Assembly (NCBI GenBank): GCA_915066865.1 | Contig: CAJZEE010000091.1 | Span: 1 to 7,344 of the forward strand | DNA length: 7,344 nucleotides | Direction: 5' to 3' | From: an uncultured Veillonella sp. | GTDB lineage: Bacteria; Bacillota; Negativicutes; Veillonellales; Veillonellaceae | Shown here: positions 1 to 6,263 of the stretch, in pieces | Position numbering within the stretch: the stretch's first letter is position 1 | Layout of the letters: each line of letters opens with the position of its first letter | The notes under the pieces: generated by a model | Databases searched by the model: none | Seen by the model: only the letters and a program-made list of their open reading frames with translations | Told to the model about the DNA's origin: nothing | Translations under genes and position numbers: made by a program

Positions 1-45
1 ATAGCTAAATAGCTAAAAGGATTTTACATGAAAGGATCCATAATA

Positions 46-282
46 ATGGCATTAGACGATAAATTAAACCAAGCTAAAGGTGCATTAAAAGAAAATGCAG
101 GTAAATTAACTGGTGACAAAAAATTGGAAGCAGAAGGTGTTGTAGAAAATACAGCTGCAAAAGTTAAGGACGTTGCACATGATGTTGCTGAAGATCTCAA
201 AAAAACAGCTGAAGATGTTAAAGATGCTGTAGACGGTGCGATTAGTGGCGTCAAAAATGTTCTCCATAAAGACGATAAATAA
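46..282 (+). CDS. CsbD-family small stress-response protein
   Basis: A 78-residue, highly charged protein rich in Ala, Lys, Asp and Glu, with no Cys, Trp, Tyr or Phe. Residues about 4-38 fit the CsbD family pattern: a QAKG motif near the start, then KENAGKLTGD and a Leu-Glu-x-Glu-Gly segment. CsbD proteins are small, general-stress-induced and of unknown biochemical role. After the core comes a tail (about 39-74) predicted to be a long amphipathic helix, making this longer than the minimal family domain. Start choice: ATG at 46 gives the usual family N-terminus (MALDDKLNQAKG) and has AAAGGA at 31-36 with 9 bases spacing. An in-frame ATG at 28, with AAAAGGA at 15-21 and 6 bases spacing, would add MKGSII and cannot be excluded. 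The gene is monocistronic within the window, convergent with ychF, and ends at a strong hairpin. Its promoter lies outside the window. Family call is fairly sure; function is not. Confidence 0.85.
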   Translation: MALDDKLNQAKGALKENAGKLTGDKKLEAEGVVENTAAKVKDVAHDVAEDLKKTAEDVKDAVDGAISGVKNVLHKDDK

Positions 283-310
283 TTTTAAATAACAGGCTAT
301 CATAGCAATA

Positions 311-344
311 AAAAACCAGTAAATCATAGGATTTACTGGTTTTT
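311..344. terminator. Bidirectional intrinsic terminator between csbD-like gene and ychF
   Basis: The arms 311-325 and 330-344 are perfectly complementary, giving a 15-bp stem with the 4-base loop ATAG. The outer part of the stem is an A run on the left and a T run on the right, so transcripts from either strand end in a U tract. It sits 28 bases after the csbD-like stop and 16 bases after the end of ychF on the other strand, so it can end both convergent genes. Confidence 0.9.
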
Positions 345-359
345 GTTATATAAATTTGT

Positions 360-1466
360 TTATACGTTGAAGCGGAAGTGTGTTACATCGCCGTCTTTCA
401 TAACGTACTCTTTACCTTCAAGGCGTACAAGACCTTTTTCTTTAGCCGCGTTTTGGCTACCACAAGCTTGTAAGTCATCGAAGGATACGATTTCAGCACG
501 GATAAAGCCTTTTTCGATATCAGAGTGGATTTTACCAGCCGCCTGAGGAGCTTTTGTACCGTTTACGATTGTCCATGCACGAGCTTCCATTTCACCAGCT
601 GTGAAGTAGTTGATGAGACCTAAAAGAGCATAACTTGCTTTGATAAGTTTAGTTAAGCCAGACTCTTCAAGGCCAAGATCTTCAAGGAATGCAGCGGATT
701 CTTCTTCGGATAACTCTGCAATTTCGGACTCGATACGTGCGGACACAACAACGATACCAGCGCCTTCGTTTTTCGCATATTCCTCTACGCGTTTTACATA
801 TTCGTTGGCAGAATAATCAGATACTTCATCTTCGGAAATGTTGGCTACATAAAGAGATGGTTTAGCTGTAAGCAATGTCAACTCTTTGATCATTTCCAAT
901 TCTTCTTCTTCAAGACCTTGTGCACGAACGGGTTTTGCTTCACCTAAACCTTCGATGATGCGTTCCAATAATGGCAGTTCAGCACGAGCATCTTTATCGC
1001 CAGATTTGGCGATTTTTTCGATGCGTTGTTTTCGTTTTTCTACGGATTCAAGATCAGCAAGGCAGAGCTCAGTATTTATGATTTCGATGTCACGGATTGG
1101 GTCAATAGAGCCAGAAACGTGAGTGATGTTAGGGTCATCGAAACAACGAATAACTTGTGCTATCGCGTCTACTTGGCGGATATGGCTAAGGAATTTATTA
1201 CCCAAACCTTCGCCCTTGGATGCACCTTCTACGAGGCCAGCAATATCTACGAAGCGCATAGCAGCAGGGAGGATGCGTTTGGACCCGAACATTTCAGCCA
1301 ATACGGCTAAACGATTATCTGGAACGTCAACGACACCTACGTTAGGTTCAATTGTACAGAATGGATAATTGGCAGCTTCAGCGCCCGCTTTTGTGATAGC
1401 GTTGAATAATGTACTTTTACCAACATTTGGAAGGCCTACGATGCCTACTTCTAAATTTGTGCTCAT
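360..1466 (-). CDS. ychF: Redox-regulated P-loop ATPase YchF (OLA1 family)
   Basis: Cytosolic TRAFAC-class P-loop NTPase of 368 residues (E. coli YchF is 363). Visible motifs: Walker A GLPNVGKS at 11-18, Walker B/G3 DIAG at 74-77 followed by the family signature GASKGEGLGN (81-90), and NISE at 209-212 in place of the GTPase NKxD motif, the reason this family prefers ATP over GTP. His116 lies where E. coli has the catalytic His114. The middle (about 135-200) is the charged coiled-coil insert, and the C-terminus from about 285 is the TGS domain, ending DGDVTHFRFNV. In other bacteria YchF binds ribosomes and affects oxidative-stress tolerance. The chosen ATG at 1466 has AAAGGTGG 5 bases upstream and matches the family N-terminus; a start at 1487 would add MLIKGGT and would put that RBS inside the gene. 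An extended -10 promoter lies about 84 bases upstream. The gene stands alone. Confidence 0.97.
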   Translation of the reverse strand: MSTNLEVGIVGLPNVGKSTLFNAITKAGAEAANYPFCTIEPNVGVVDVPDNRLAVLAEMFGSKRILPAAMRFVDIAGLVEGASKGEGLGNKFLSHIRQVDAIAQVIRCFDDPNITHVSGSIDPIRDIEIINTELCLADLESVEKRKQRIEKIAKSGDKDARAELPLLERIIEGLGEAKPVRAQGLEEEELEMIKELTLLTAKPSLYVANISEDEVSDYSANEYVKRVEEYAKNEGAGIVVVSARIESEIAELSEEESAAFLEDLGLEESGLTKLIKASYALLGLINYFTAGEMEARAWTIVNGTKAPQAAGKIHSDIEKGFIRAEIVSFDDLQACGSQNAAKEKGLVRLEGKEYVMKDGDVTHFRFNV

Positions 1467-1549
1467 GGTACCACCTTTTATTAACAAATTGATTTCGTTC
1501 TTTGTGAAAGTTTATAGTAATAGTTTGTTATAAACCTTATCAAATAAAT

Positions 1550-1558
1550 ATTATACCA
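1550..1558 (-). promoter_or_regulatory. Candidate extended -10 promoter of ychF
   Basis: Read on the minus strand this is TGGTATAAT, a perfect TATAAT preceded by the TGn extension. No good -35 hexamer is seen at 16-18 bases upstream, which is usual for extended -10 promoters. It would start transcription roughly 75-80 bases before the ychF ATG. Confidence 0.6.
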
Positions 1559-1608
1559 TACTAATAGGATGGAGTTACTCTATAAATATAAAATAGATTA
1601 TTTCAAAG

Positions 1609-1617
1609 TGCTATAAT
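1609..1617 (+). promoter_or_regulatory. Candidate distal extended -10 promoter of cfa
   Basis: TGCTATAAT is a perfect -10 hexamer with the TGn extension. There is no clear -35 box. If used, the cfa transcript would have a leader of nearly 200 bases. The AT-rich setting makes chance matches likely, so the call depends mainly on the extension. Confidence 0.45.
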
Positions 1618-1708
1618 ATAAATAGAGTTAAATATATTACTTAAATAATGTGATAAGTTCATATTAAAATATAGGATTAATATAGATTTTTATTCGCCGT
1701 AACTATAT

Positions 1709-1717
1709 TGATATAAT
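1709..1717 (+). promoter_or_regulatory. Candidate proximal extended -10 promoter of cfa
   Basis: TGATATAAT is again a perfect TATAAT with a TGn extension and no clear -35 box. It would give a leader of about 97 bases. Two stacked promoters would echo E. coli cfa, which has a housekeeping and a stationary-phase promoter, but that parallel is inference only. Confidence 0.45.
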
Positions 1718-1820
1718 TTATAGGTATATAAATTAATAAGGGTATGGAATGTATCTAATCATGTTAATGTATATATTTTTAAACCTATATAGTGAAAGCT
1801 AATAGGAAAGGAAGTTCAGT

Positions 1821-2993
1821 ATGTTTTCCAAGCTATTTGATAGTTTCTTAGTCCATTATTTAGAATGCTTTAATGATCATTGTTTTACCGTAAAAATTGG
1901 AGATAATGAATATACAATCGGTGACGGAGAATCCGAGTTTACCGTCATCGTTAATCGCGATATTCCCAAGAAGGACTTGTTAATATCCGCAGAACTCGCC
2001 CTCGGTGAAGCGTATATGCGTAAAGATATCGAAATTGAAGGGGATTTGTTTAAAGCCCTTTGTGTAGTCCTTGGTCATGTAGGTAAGGACTCTATCAATC
2101 GTAAGGTACTTAGCTCGCTCTTTAATGCGGGTCTTAAAAAGAAAGATCAAAAACAACAAGTATCTTCCCATTATGATTTAGGTAATGAATTCTATAAATT
2201 GTGGCTCGATGAAACCATGAGCTATTCCTGTGCGTATTTTAAGCATGAGAATGATAGTCTCAAAGATGCGCAATATCAAAAGGTACATCATATTCTTGAT
2301 AAATTATATTTAAAAGAAGGGATGACTTTACTTGATATCGGTTGCGGATGGGGATTCCTTCTCATTGAAGCGGCTCGTAAATATGGGGTTAAGGGCTATG
2401 GGTGTACTCTTTCCGAAGAACAATGGAAAAAAGGACAGGAACGCATTAAAGAATATGGCCTTGAAGGACAAGTTGAGATTGAACTTATAGATTATCGAGA
2501 TGTAGCGGCTTCCGGTCGCACCTTTGGCCGCATTGTCAGCATCGGTATGCTTGAACATGTAGGGCGACCTAACTTTCCTCTGTATATGGAGGACGCATCG
2601 GACATGCTTAAAGACGGCGGGTTGTTCCTGCTCCACTACATCAGTGACCCATCTGAAAAGGAAACAAGTGCCTGGATTCGTAAATATATCTTCCCGGGCG
2701 GATGTTTGCCGTCCCTTCGCGAAATGGTCAGCCTCGCTTATGACTATGATATGAATGTCATCGATGTTGAAAGTTTACGGTATCACTATTATAAGACTTT
2801 AATGCATTGGTATAACAATTTCCAAGGCGTCCGTGAGCAAGTAGAAGCGAAACGAGGCAGTGAATTCGTACGCATGTGGGATCTGTATCTTTGTGGATGT
2901 GCGGCAGGTTTCTACATCGGGAATATGGACTTGCATCAAATTTTGATGACAAAAGGTGTTACGAACGAATTGCCGTTAACACGATGGTATTAA
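1821..2993 (+). CDS. cfa: Cyclopropane-fatty-acyl-phospholipid synthase
   Basis: SAM-dependent enzyme that adds a methylene group across cis double bonds of membrane phospholipid acyl chains, making the membrane more resistant to acid and other stress. It has 390 residues (E. coli Cfa 382). The N-terminal ~110 residues form the small lipid-contacting domain. The methyltransferase domain follows: HYDLGNEFYKLWLDETMSYS at 117-136, SAM motif I LLDIGCGWG at 170-178, DYRD at 224-227 and GMLEHVG at 242-248. The residues that hold the catalytic bicarbonate in E. coli Cfa (Cys139, Glu239, His266, Ile268, Tyr317) appear here as Cys137, Glu245, His272, Ile274 and Tyr323, so the active site looks complete. 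The protein ends in the common LPLTRWY-type tail. ATG 1821 has AAAGGAAG 6 bases upstream. It is monocistronic, divergent from ychF, and followed by a strong terminator. Confidence 0.95.
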   Translation: MFSKLFDSFLVHYLECFNDHCFTVKIGDNEYTIGDGESEFTVIVNRDIPKKDLLISAELALGEAYMRKDIEIEGDLFKALCVVLGHVGKDSINRKVLSSLFNAGLKKKDQKQQVSSHYDLGNEFYKLWLDETMSYSCAYFKHENDSLKDAQYQKVHHILDKLYLKEGMTLLDIGCGWGFLLIEAARKYGVKGYGCTLSEEQWKKGQERIKEYGLEGQVEIELIDYRDVAASGRTFGRIVSIGMLEHVGRPNFPLYMEDASDMLKDGGLFLLHYISDPSEKETSAWIRKYIFPGGCLPSLREMVSLAYDYDMNVIDVESLRYHYYKTLMHWYNNFQGVREQVEAKRGSEFVRMWDLYLCGCAAGFYIGNMDLHQILMTKGVTNELPLTRWY

Positions 2994-3022
2994 GTAAGAG
3001 TAAAAATAGACTTATAGGACAA

Positions 3023-3052
3023 AAAAGAGACCATCTTAAGATGGTCTCTTTT
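3023..3052. terminator. Bidirectional terminator between cfa and the ABC operon
   Basis: A perfect 30-base palindrome: 13-bp stem (3023-3035 with 3040-3052) and loop TTAA. On the plus strand it ends in four T; on the minus strand the hairpin is followed by a run of six T (A run 3021-3026), so it is at least as good a terminator for the minus-strand ABC operon as for cfa. It lies 29 bases after the cfa stop and about 110 bases past the end of the ATPase gene, for which I see no closer hairpin. Confidence 0.88.
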
Positions 3053-3164
3053 AATTAGTGGCATTGTAACTATTTTATATTTATAGATTATCGAAAGCAC
3101 GTTCTGTAAGTTTCGTTAAATATTTTATTAAATGAATATCATATATAATTGTAAAAAAACTTTA

Positions 3165-3941
3165 TCATTCTTTAGTGCCAAGTACTATAAACCCTGAATA
3201 GGATTTATTATCCTCTTTTCCTACAATGATTTTGGTACGAACATCAAAGAAATCATTCAGATTATTTTCTGTTATAGTATTCTTGGTGGTACCTAAAATA
3301 TAGTTATTAGGTTTTAGCATTAAAGTTTTATCAGATATTTGAAGTGCATGATCAGGATAATGTGTGTTCATAATGCAAGCAAGATTAGATTCATCTACGA
3401 TGTTTCGAATAAGTGAAAGCATGGTATACTGATTTTTAAAATCTAAATGTGATTCTGGTTCGTCCATAATGAGCAGTTGTGGTTCACTCGCTAGTGCTCT
3501 GGCAATAAATGCCAATTGCAACTGACCTCCACTTAAGCTTGATGCTGTTTTGGAAGCGAGTGAGGAAATACCTATTCTTTTTAGGACAGAGTGGACTATT
3601 TCATAGTCTTTATCTGTAGGTACAGAAAACATACCAATATGTCTACTGCGTCCCATTAATACGATTTCTTCCACCGTATAAGGAAATGATAATTCTCTTG
3701 CTTGCGGAACATAGCCAATAGGAGCATTATCATGGGGTTTAACTAGTTGATTATTTATGTATATGTTGCCTTCTTGTAACTGCTGTATACGGGAGATACA
3801 TTTTACTAATGTTGTTTTTCCAATCCCGTTCCTGCCTAAAATAGTCAATATTTCGCCTGATTTTATTGTGAAAGAAATGTCTTTGAAAATATAATCTTTT
3901 TTATTATAAGCAAATGAGCCGTTTCTCAATTCAAAAATCAT
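3165..3941 (-). CDS. ABC importer ATP-binding protein, FecE/BtuD/FepC class
   Basis: ATPase that powers uptake through the neighbouring FecCD-type permease at the inner face of the membrane. It has 258 residues, normal for the class. All nucleotide-binding elements are present: Walker A GRNGIGKT (36-43), Q-loop Gln80 in YVPQ, signature LSGGQ (136-140), Walker B LLIMDE (156-161) with catalytic Glu161, D-loop SHLD (164-167) and H-loop His194. Segment YTVEEIVLMGRSRH (88-101) is typical of iron-siderophore/B12 ATPases. The start is ATG 3941: GAGGTG lies 7 bases upstream and the ATG overlaps the permease stop as ATGA, implying translational coupling. A TTG at 3947 is in frame but only 1 base from that RBS, so it is unlikely. 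The last ~55 residues are poorly conserved and not assignable. It is the third gene of the operon. Confidence 0.94.
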   Translation of the reverse strand: MIFELRNGSFAYNKKDYIFKDISFTIKSGEILTILGRNGIGKTTLVKCISRIQQLQEGNIYINNQLVKPHDNAPIGYVPQARELSFPYTVEEIVLMGRSRHIGMFSVPTDKDYEIVHSVLKRIGISSLASKTASSLSGGQLQLAFIARALASEPQLLIMDEPESHLDFKNQYTMLSLIRNIVDESNLACIMNTHYPDHALQISDKTLMLKPNNYILGTTKNTITENNLNDFFDVRTKIIVGKEDNKSYSGFIVLGTKE

Positions 3942-4945
3942 TTCCAATCACCTCGTGTTCGGTAAAAAAGACAAGCAAAGAATGGGGCCCCTACTAAGGC
4001 GGTGATTATTCCTATTGGGATTTCTGCAGCAATAGCTGAGCGTGCGATTAAATCCACGATAATCATGAAAATAGCTCCGACAATGATGGAGATAGGAAGT
4101 AGTTTCTGATGATCTACACCTATTAACATGCGACAAATATGTGGAATGACAAGTCCTACCCAACCGATAATTCCTGTGATAGTTACGCAGGCTGCAGTTA
4201 TTAACGTGGCCATAGCAATGATAATTAGGCGTAACTTAAAAGGGTTCACCCCAAGTGCTGTAGCTTCCTCATCTCCCATAGAGAGAATGTTGATTTTCCA
4301 ACGTAAAAAGTATAGCACAGCGCATCCAAAGATGATAGGAATAGAGACGAGTGAAACATTTTCGTAGGAAGCTGTAGAAAAACTACCCATTAACCAATAT
4401 GTGATTGCCGGTAATTTGTCATATGGATCAGCTATATATTTAATTAAAGCTATCAATGCTCCGAAAATAGCAGAAACAATCATTCCTGATAAAACCAGTG
4501 ATAATGATGTGATTTGATTTCTTAGGCGAGCTAGACTATATGTGAGGCAAACACTGGCAATACCAAAGATAAGTGCAAATCCCGTAGCGTATATATTTAT
4601 ACCGGAAATTAATATTCCCAGTGCAGCGCCGAAGGCTGCACCAGAACTGACACCTAATATATCCGGACTGACTAATGGATTTCTGAAAATACCTTGAAAA
4701 ACGGTTCCAGCTATTGCAAGAGCTCCACCGACAAGTATGTTTAGTAAAATTCGAGGAATACGAAGATTCCAAATTACGGCTGATTCCATATCAAATGCAG
4801 TTGCAGAGTTTCCGTTTGATAAAATATTTATAACTTGTGTGGGCATTAGCATATATCGCCCAGTCATTAAGGATATTAATACAGTAAGAGCGAGAAATAC
4901 TAAAAGGCAGAAAAATATAACTAGATATTTATTTTGAGATTTCAT
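3938..4945 (-). CDS. FecCD/BtuC-family ABC importer permease
   Basis: Integral membrane subunit of 335 residues, the usual size; in this type II importer family two copies form the channel. Family signatures: RIPRILLNILVGGALAIAG (62-80), FQGIFRNPLVSPDILGVSSG (83-102), TYWLMGSFS (182-190), the cytoplasmic coupling region GDEEATALGVN (224-234) that contacts the ATPase, WVGLVIPHICRMLIG (262-276) and the C-terminal EIPIGIITALVGAPFF (308-323). Hydrophobic segments lie at about 8-28, 62-82, 94-114, 118-138, 145-170, 196-214, 237-268, 282-302 and 309-327, near the ten helices of BtuC. ATG 4945 has AAGGAG 5 bases upstream, and the gene starts 13 bases after the binding protein's stop. Only one permease gene is present, so a homodimer is expected. 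Substrates of this family include ferric siderophores, haem, cobalamin and molybdate/tungstate; sequence does not decide. Confidence 0.94.
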   Translation of the reverse strand: MKSQNKYLVIFFCLLVFLALTVLISLMTGRYMLMPTQVINILSNGNSATAFDMESAVIWNLRIPRILLNILVGGALAIAGTVFQGIFRNPLVSPDILGVSSGAAFGAALGILISGINIYATGFALIFGIASVCLTYSLARLRNQITSLSLVLSGMIVSAIFGALIALIKYIADPYDKLPAITYWLMGSFSTASYENVSLVSIPIIFGCAVLYFLRWKINILSMGDEEATALGVNPFKLRLIIIAMATLITAACVTITGIIGWVGLVIPHICRMLIGVDHQKLLPISIIVGAIFMIIVDLIARSAIAAEIPIGIITALVGAPFFACLFYRTRGDWK

Positions 4946-4958
4946 AATTACTCCTTAG

Positions 4959-6059
4959 TTAAAATGTGGGAGTGTTATTTATAGAAATATTTAAGATGGT
5001 ATTAATTTCACTATCCGTGAGACTGTAATGGTAGAAGGTATTGTAAAACTGTTTTAAATCGTCACGTAATATATAGTCATTAAAAGTATCAGGTTGAATG
5101 AGTTGTCCCATCCATTTCATCATTAATGGTGTTTCCACATTAGGTGCATCCCAACGATAGATTCCCATAGGTGCTTTATAAACTCGATGGTTTTTTACAG
5201 CTTTTATGTTACTCCAATTTTGACCTTCAAGCTTATCCTGATAAATATCATCAGGTGTAATAGAATCAAAGTTGCTTAATATAATTATATCTGGATTCCA
5301 GGTCATGATTTCTTCCATTGAGACTTTAGTCCAGCTACCTTTTGTATCTTTTGCGGCATTTTCACCACCTGTCATAGTAATCATGAGTTGATTGACTGAT
5401 TCGTTACCTGCAACAGTTAGATTCTTATTTTGCAAATATAATACTTTTGGCTTATTTGGTAACGCAGAAGCATTTTTTTGTTTAAAATATGCTTCTGAAT
5501 CTTTATGGTATGAGATTAAGGCTTCAGCTTGTTCTGGTTTATCTAGAATCTTGCCTAACAGACGAATTCCGTTTTGAATATCATCCAATGTTCCATACTT
5601 TATGGATACAGCAGGTATACCTAGCTCTTTAAGTTTTTTTGCTACCTCTGGTTGATAATCCCAAATGATGACGACATCAGGCTTTAACTTAGCAACTTCT
5701 TCAAAATTAACATTGAAATTGTTGTCTACAAATGATGAATTAACATTTTCTAAATCAGGCGCTAACGTCTTAAATATACTGGCTTCATATGACTTTTTAG
5801 CTGATGGATGGATACCTACTATTTTTTTATCGCTACCATCAACTGCATATACAATAGAGGCCCAAGGGATAGGGACGATAGCGATACGATTAATTTCTTT
5901 CTTCATAGATACGTCTGTACCGGTTAAATCTGTAACGACTTTTATATTATCGTTGGGTTTATCGTTTGGACCAACAGAATTAGTACAACCGGCAAATAGT
6001 AGAGGACATATTAATAATCCTGCTATAAGACTATTGTGTATAAAATTTTTCAGTTTCAT
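4959..6059 (-). CDS. ABC importer substrate-binding lipoprotein, Peripla_BP_2/TroA-like fold
   Basis: Captures the substrate outside the inner membrane and delivers it to the permease. It has 366 residues. The N-terminus has a basic start (MKLKNF), a hydrophobic stretch (11-23) and lipobox LFAGC with lipid-modified Cys25. The mature protein opens with VVTDLTGTDV (41-50), the usual first strand of Peripla_BP_2 proteins, then lobe 1 with FEEVAKLKPDVVIIWD (119-134), a long linking helix at about 159-195, and lobe 2 with MEEIMTWNPDIIILSN (248-263) and a NHRVYKAPMG strand (290-299). The tail has YRWDAPN (301-307), then a tryptophan, proline, phenylalanine and tyrosine-rich end (MKWMGQLIQPDTFNDYI, FYNTFYHYSLTDSEI) that resembles the iron-complex/molybdate (MolA-like) branch more than FhuD or BtuF. 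ATG 6059 has GGAGGTG 4 bases upstream. First gene of the operon; ligand unknown. Confidence 0.92.
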   Translation of the reverse strand: MKLKNFIHNSLIAGLLICPLLFAGCTNSVGPNDKPNDNIKVVTDLTGTDVSMKKEINRIAIVPIPWASIVYAVDGSDKKIVGIHPSAKKSYEASIFKTLAPDLENVNSSFVDNNFNVNFEEVAKLKPDVVIIWDYQPEVAKKLKELGIPAVSIKYGTLDDIQNGIRLLGKILDKPEQAEALISYHKDSEAYFKQKNASALPNKPKVLYLQNKNLTVAGNESVNQLMITMTGGENAAKDTKGSWTKVSMEEIMTWNPDIIILSNFDSITPDDIYQDKLEGQNWSNIKAVKNHRVYKAPMGIYRWDAPNVETPLMMKWMGQLIQPDTFNDYILRDDLKQFYNTFYHYSLTDSEINTILNISINNTPTF

Positions 6060-6156
6060 ACGGCACCTCCATGATGGATATAAATTAAATAAACTTATCC
6101 TAGCATTAAAAAAAATAAACTTCTAATTCCTAATTTTTATGTACATATAGAAGAAT

Positions 6157-6162
6157 ATTATA
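6157..6162 (-). promoter_or_regulatory. Candidate -10 element for the ABC importer operon
   Basis: A perfect TATAAT on the minus strand, about 98 bases before the binding-protein start. It has no TGn extension and no good -35 hexamer, so it is the weakest promoter call in the window. A promoter is expected somewhere between 6060 and 6220 because the ddh terminator separates this operon from the upstream gene. Confidence 0.35.
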
Positions 6163-6220
6163 AAGTTAAAATATGTAGAAAATATCCGGTAATAGAGTTT
6201 CTGATAGTATTTTTTGGTAT

Positions 6221-6255
6221 AAAAAAGGCCCTCATCTATTAAGTCGATGAGGACC
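6221..6255 (-). terminator. Intrinsic terminator of ddh
   Basis: On the minus strand, arm 6255-6246 pairs with arm 6236-6227 over 10 bp (one G-U pair), with a 9-base loop, and is followed by six T (A run 6221-6226). It lies 8 bases after the ddh stop. On the plus strand it lacks a T tract, so it acts in one direction and insulates the ABC operon from ddh. Confidence 0.9.
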
Positions 6256-6263
6256 TCGCTCTA

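Larger units (their letters stand above)
1467..1820. other. AT-rich divergent spacer between ychF and cfa
   Basis: This 354-base stretch holds no credible coding region: reading frames are short and stops frequent on both strands. It carries the ychF RBS and a candidate ychF promoter on the minus strand, two candidate promoters for cfa on the plus strand, and the cfa RBS at its right end. Downstream of the second cfa promoter there is a 7-base inverted repeat (TATAGGT 1719-1725, ACCTATA 1783-1789) and a direct repeat AATGTAT at 1748-1754 and 1766-1772. I recognise no known riboswitch, tRNA or small RNA in it. Confidence 0.7.

Noticed and set aside
1561..1807. CTAATAGGA found at both 1561-1569 and 1799-1807
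   Set aside because: A 9-base match in about 350 bases of AT-rich DNA is close to chance expectation. The second copy is partly the cfa RBS.
2328..2636. Open frame of 102 residues antisense to cfa
   Set aside because: It covers the conserved SAM-binding part of Cfa, so the frame is explained by that gene. It has no domain or start signal of its own.
3092..3115. CGAAA...TTTCG inverted repeat as a terminator for the ATPase gene
   Set aside because: The stem is only 5 bp with a 14-base loop and no T tract follows it. The palindrome at 3023-3052 is a far better candidate.
3685..3700. AATGATAATTCTC, which looks like part of a Fur box
   Set aside because: It lies inside the ATPase coding region and lacks the second half of the palindrome.
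5665..6126. Open frame of 153 residues on the plus strand, antisense to the binding-protein gene
   Set aside because: It lies almost wholly within a well-supported lipoprotein gene on the other strand, has no RBS-like sequence that I can see and resembles no known family.
6060..6220. Possible cobalamin or other riboswitch before the importer operon
   Set aside because: The 160-base region is very AT-rich and shows no B12 box, no conserved riboswitch core and no anti-terminator/terminator pair.
6211..6222. TTGGTATAAA on the plus strand, resembling an extended -10 promoter
   Set aside because: It points straight into the ddh terminator and an antisense region, with no gene downstream on that strand.
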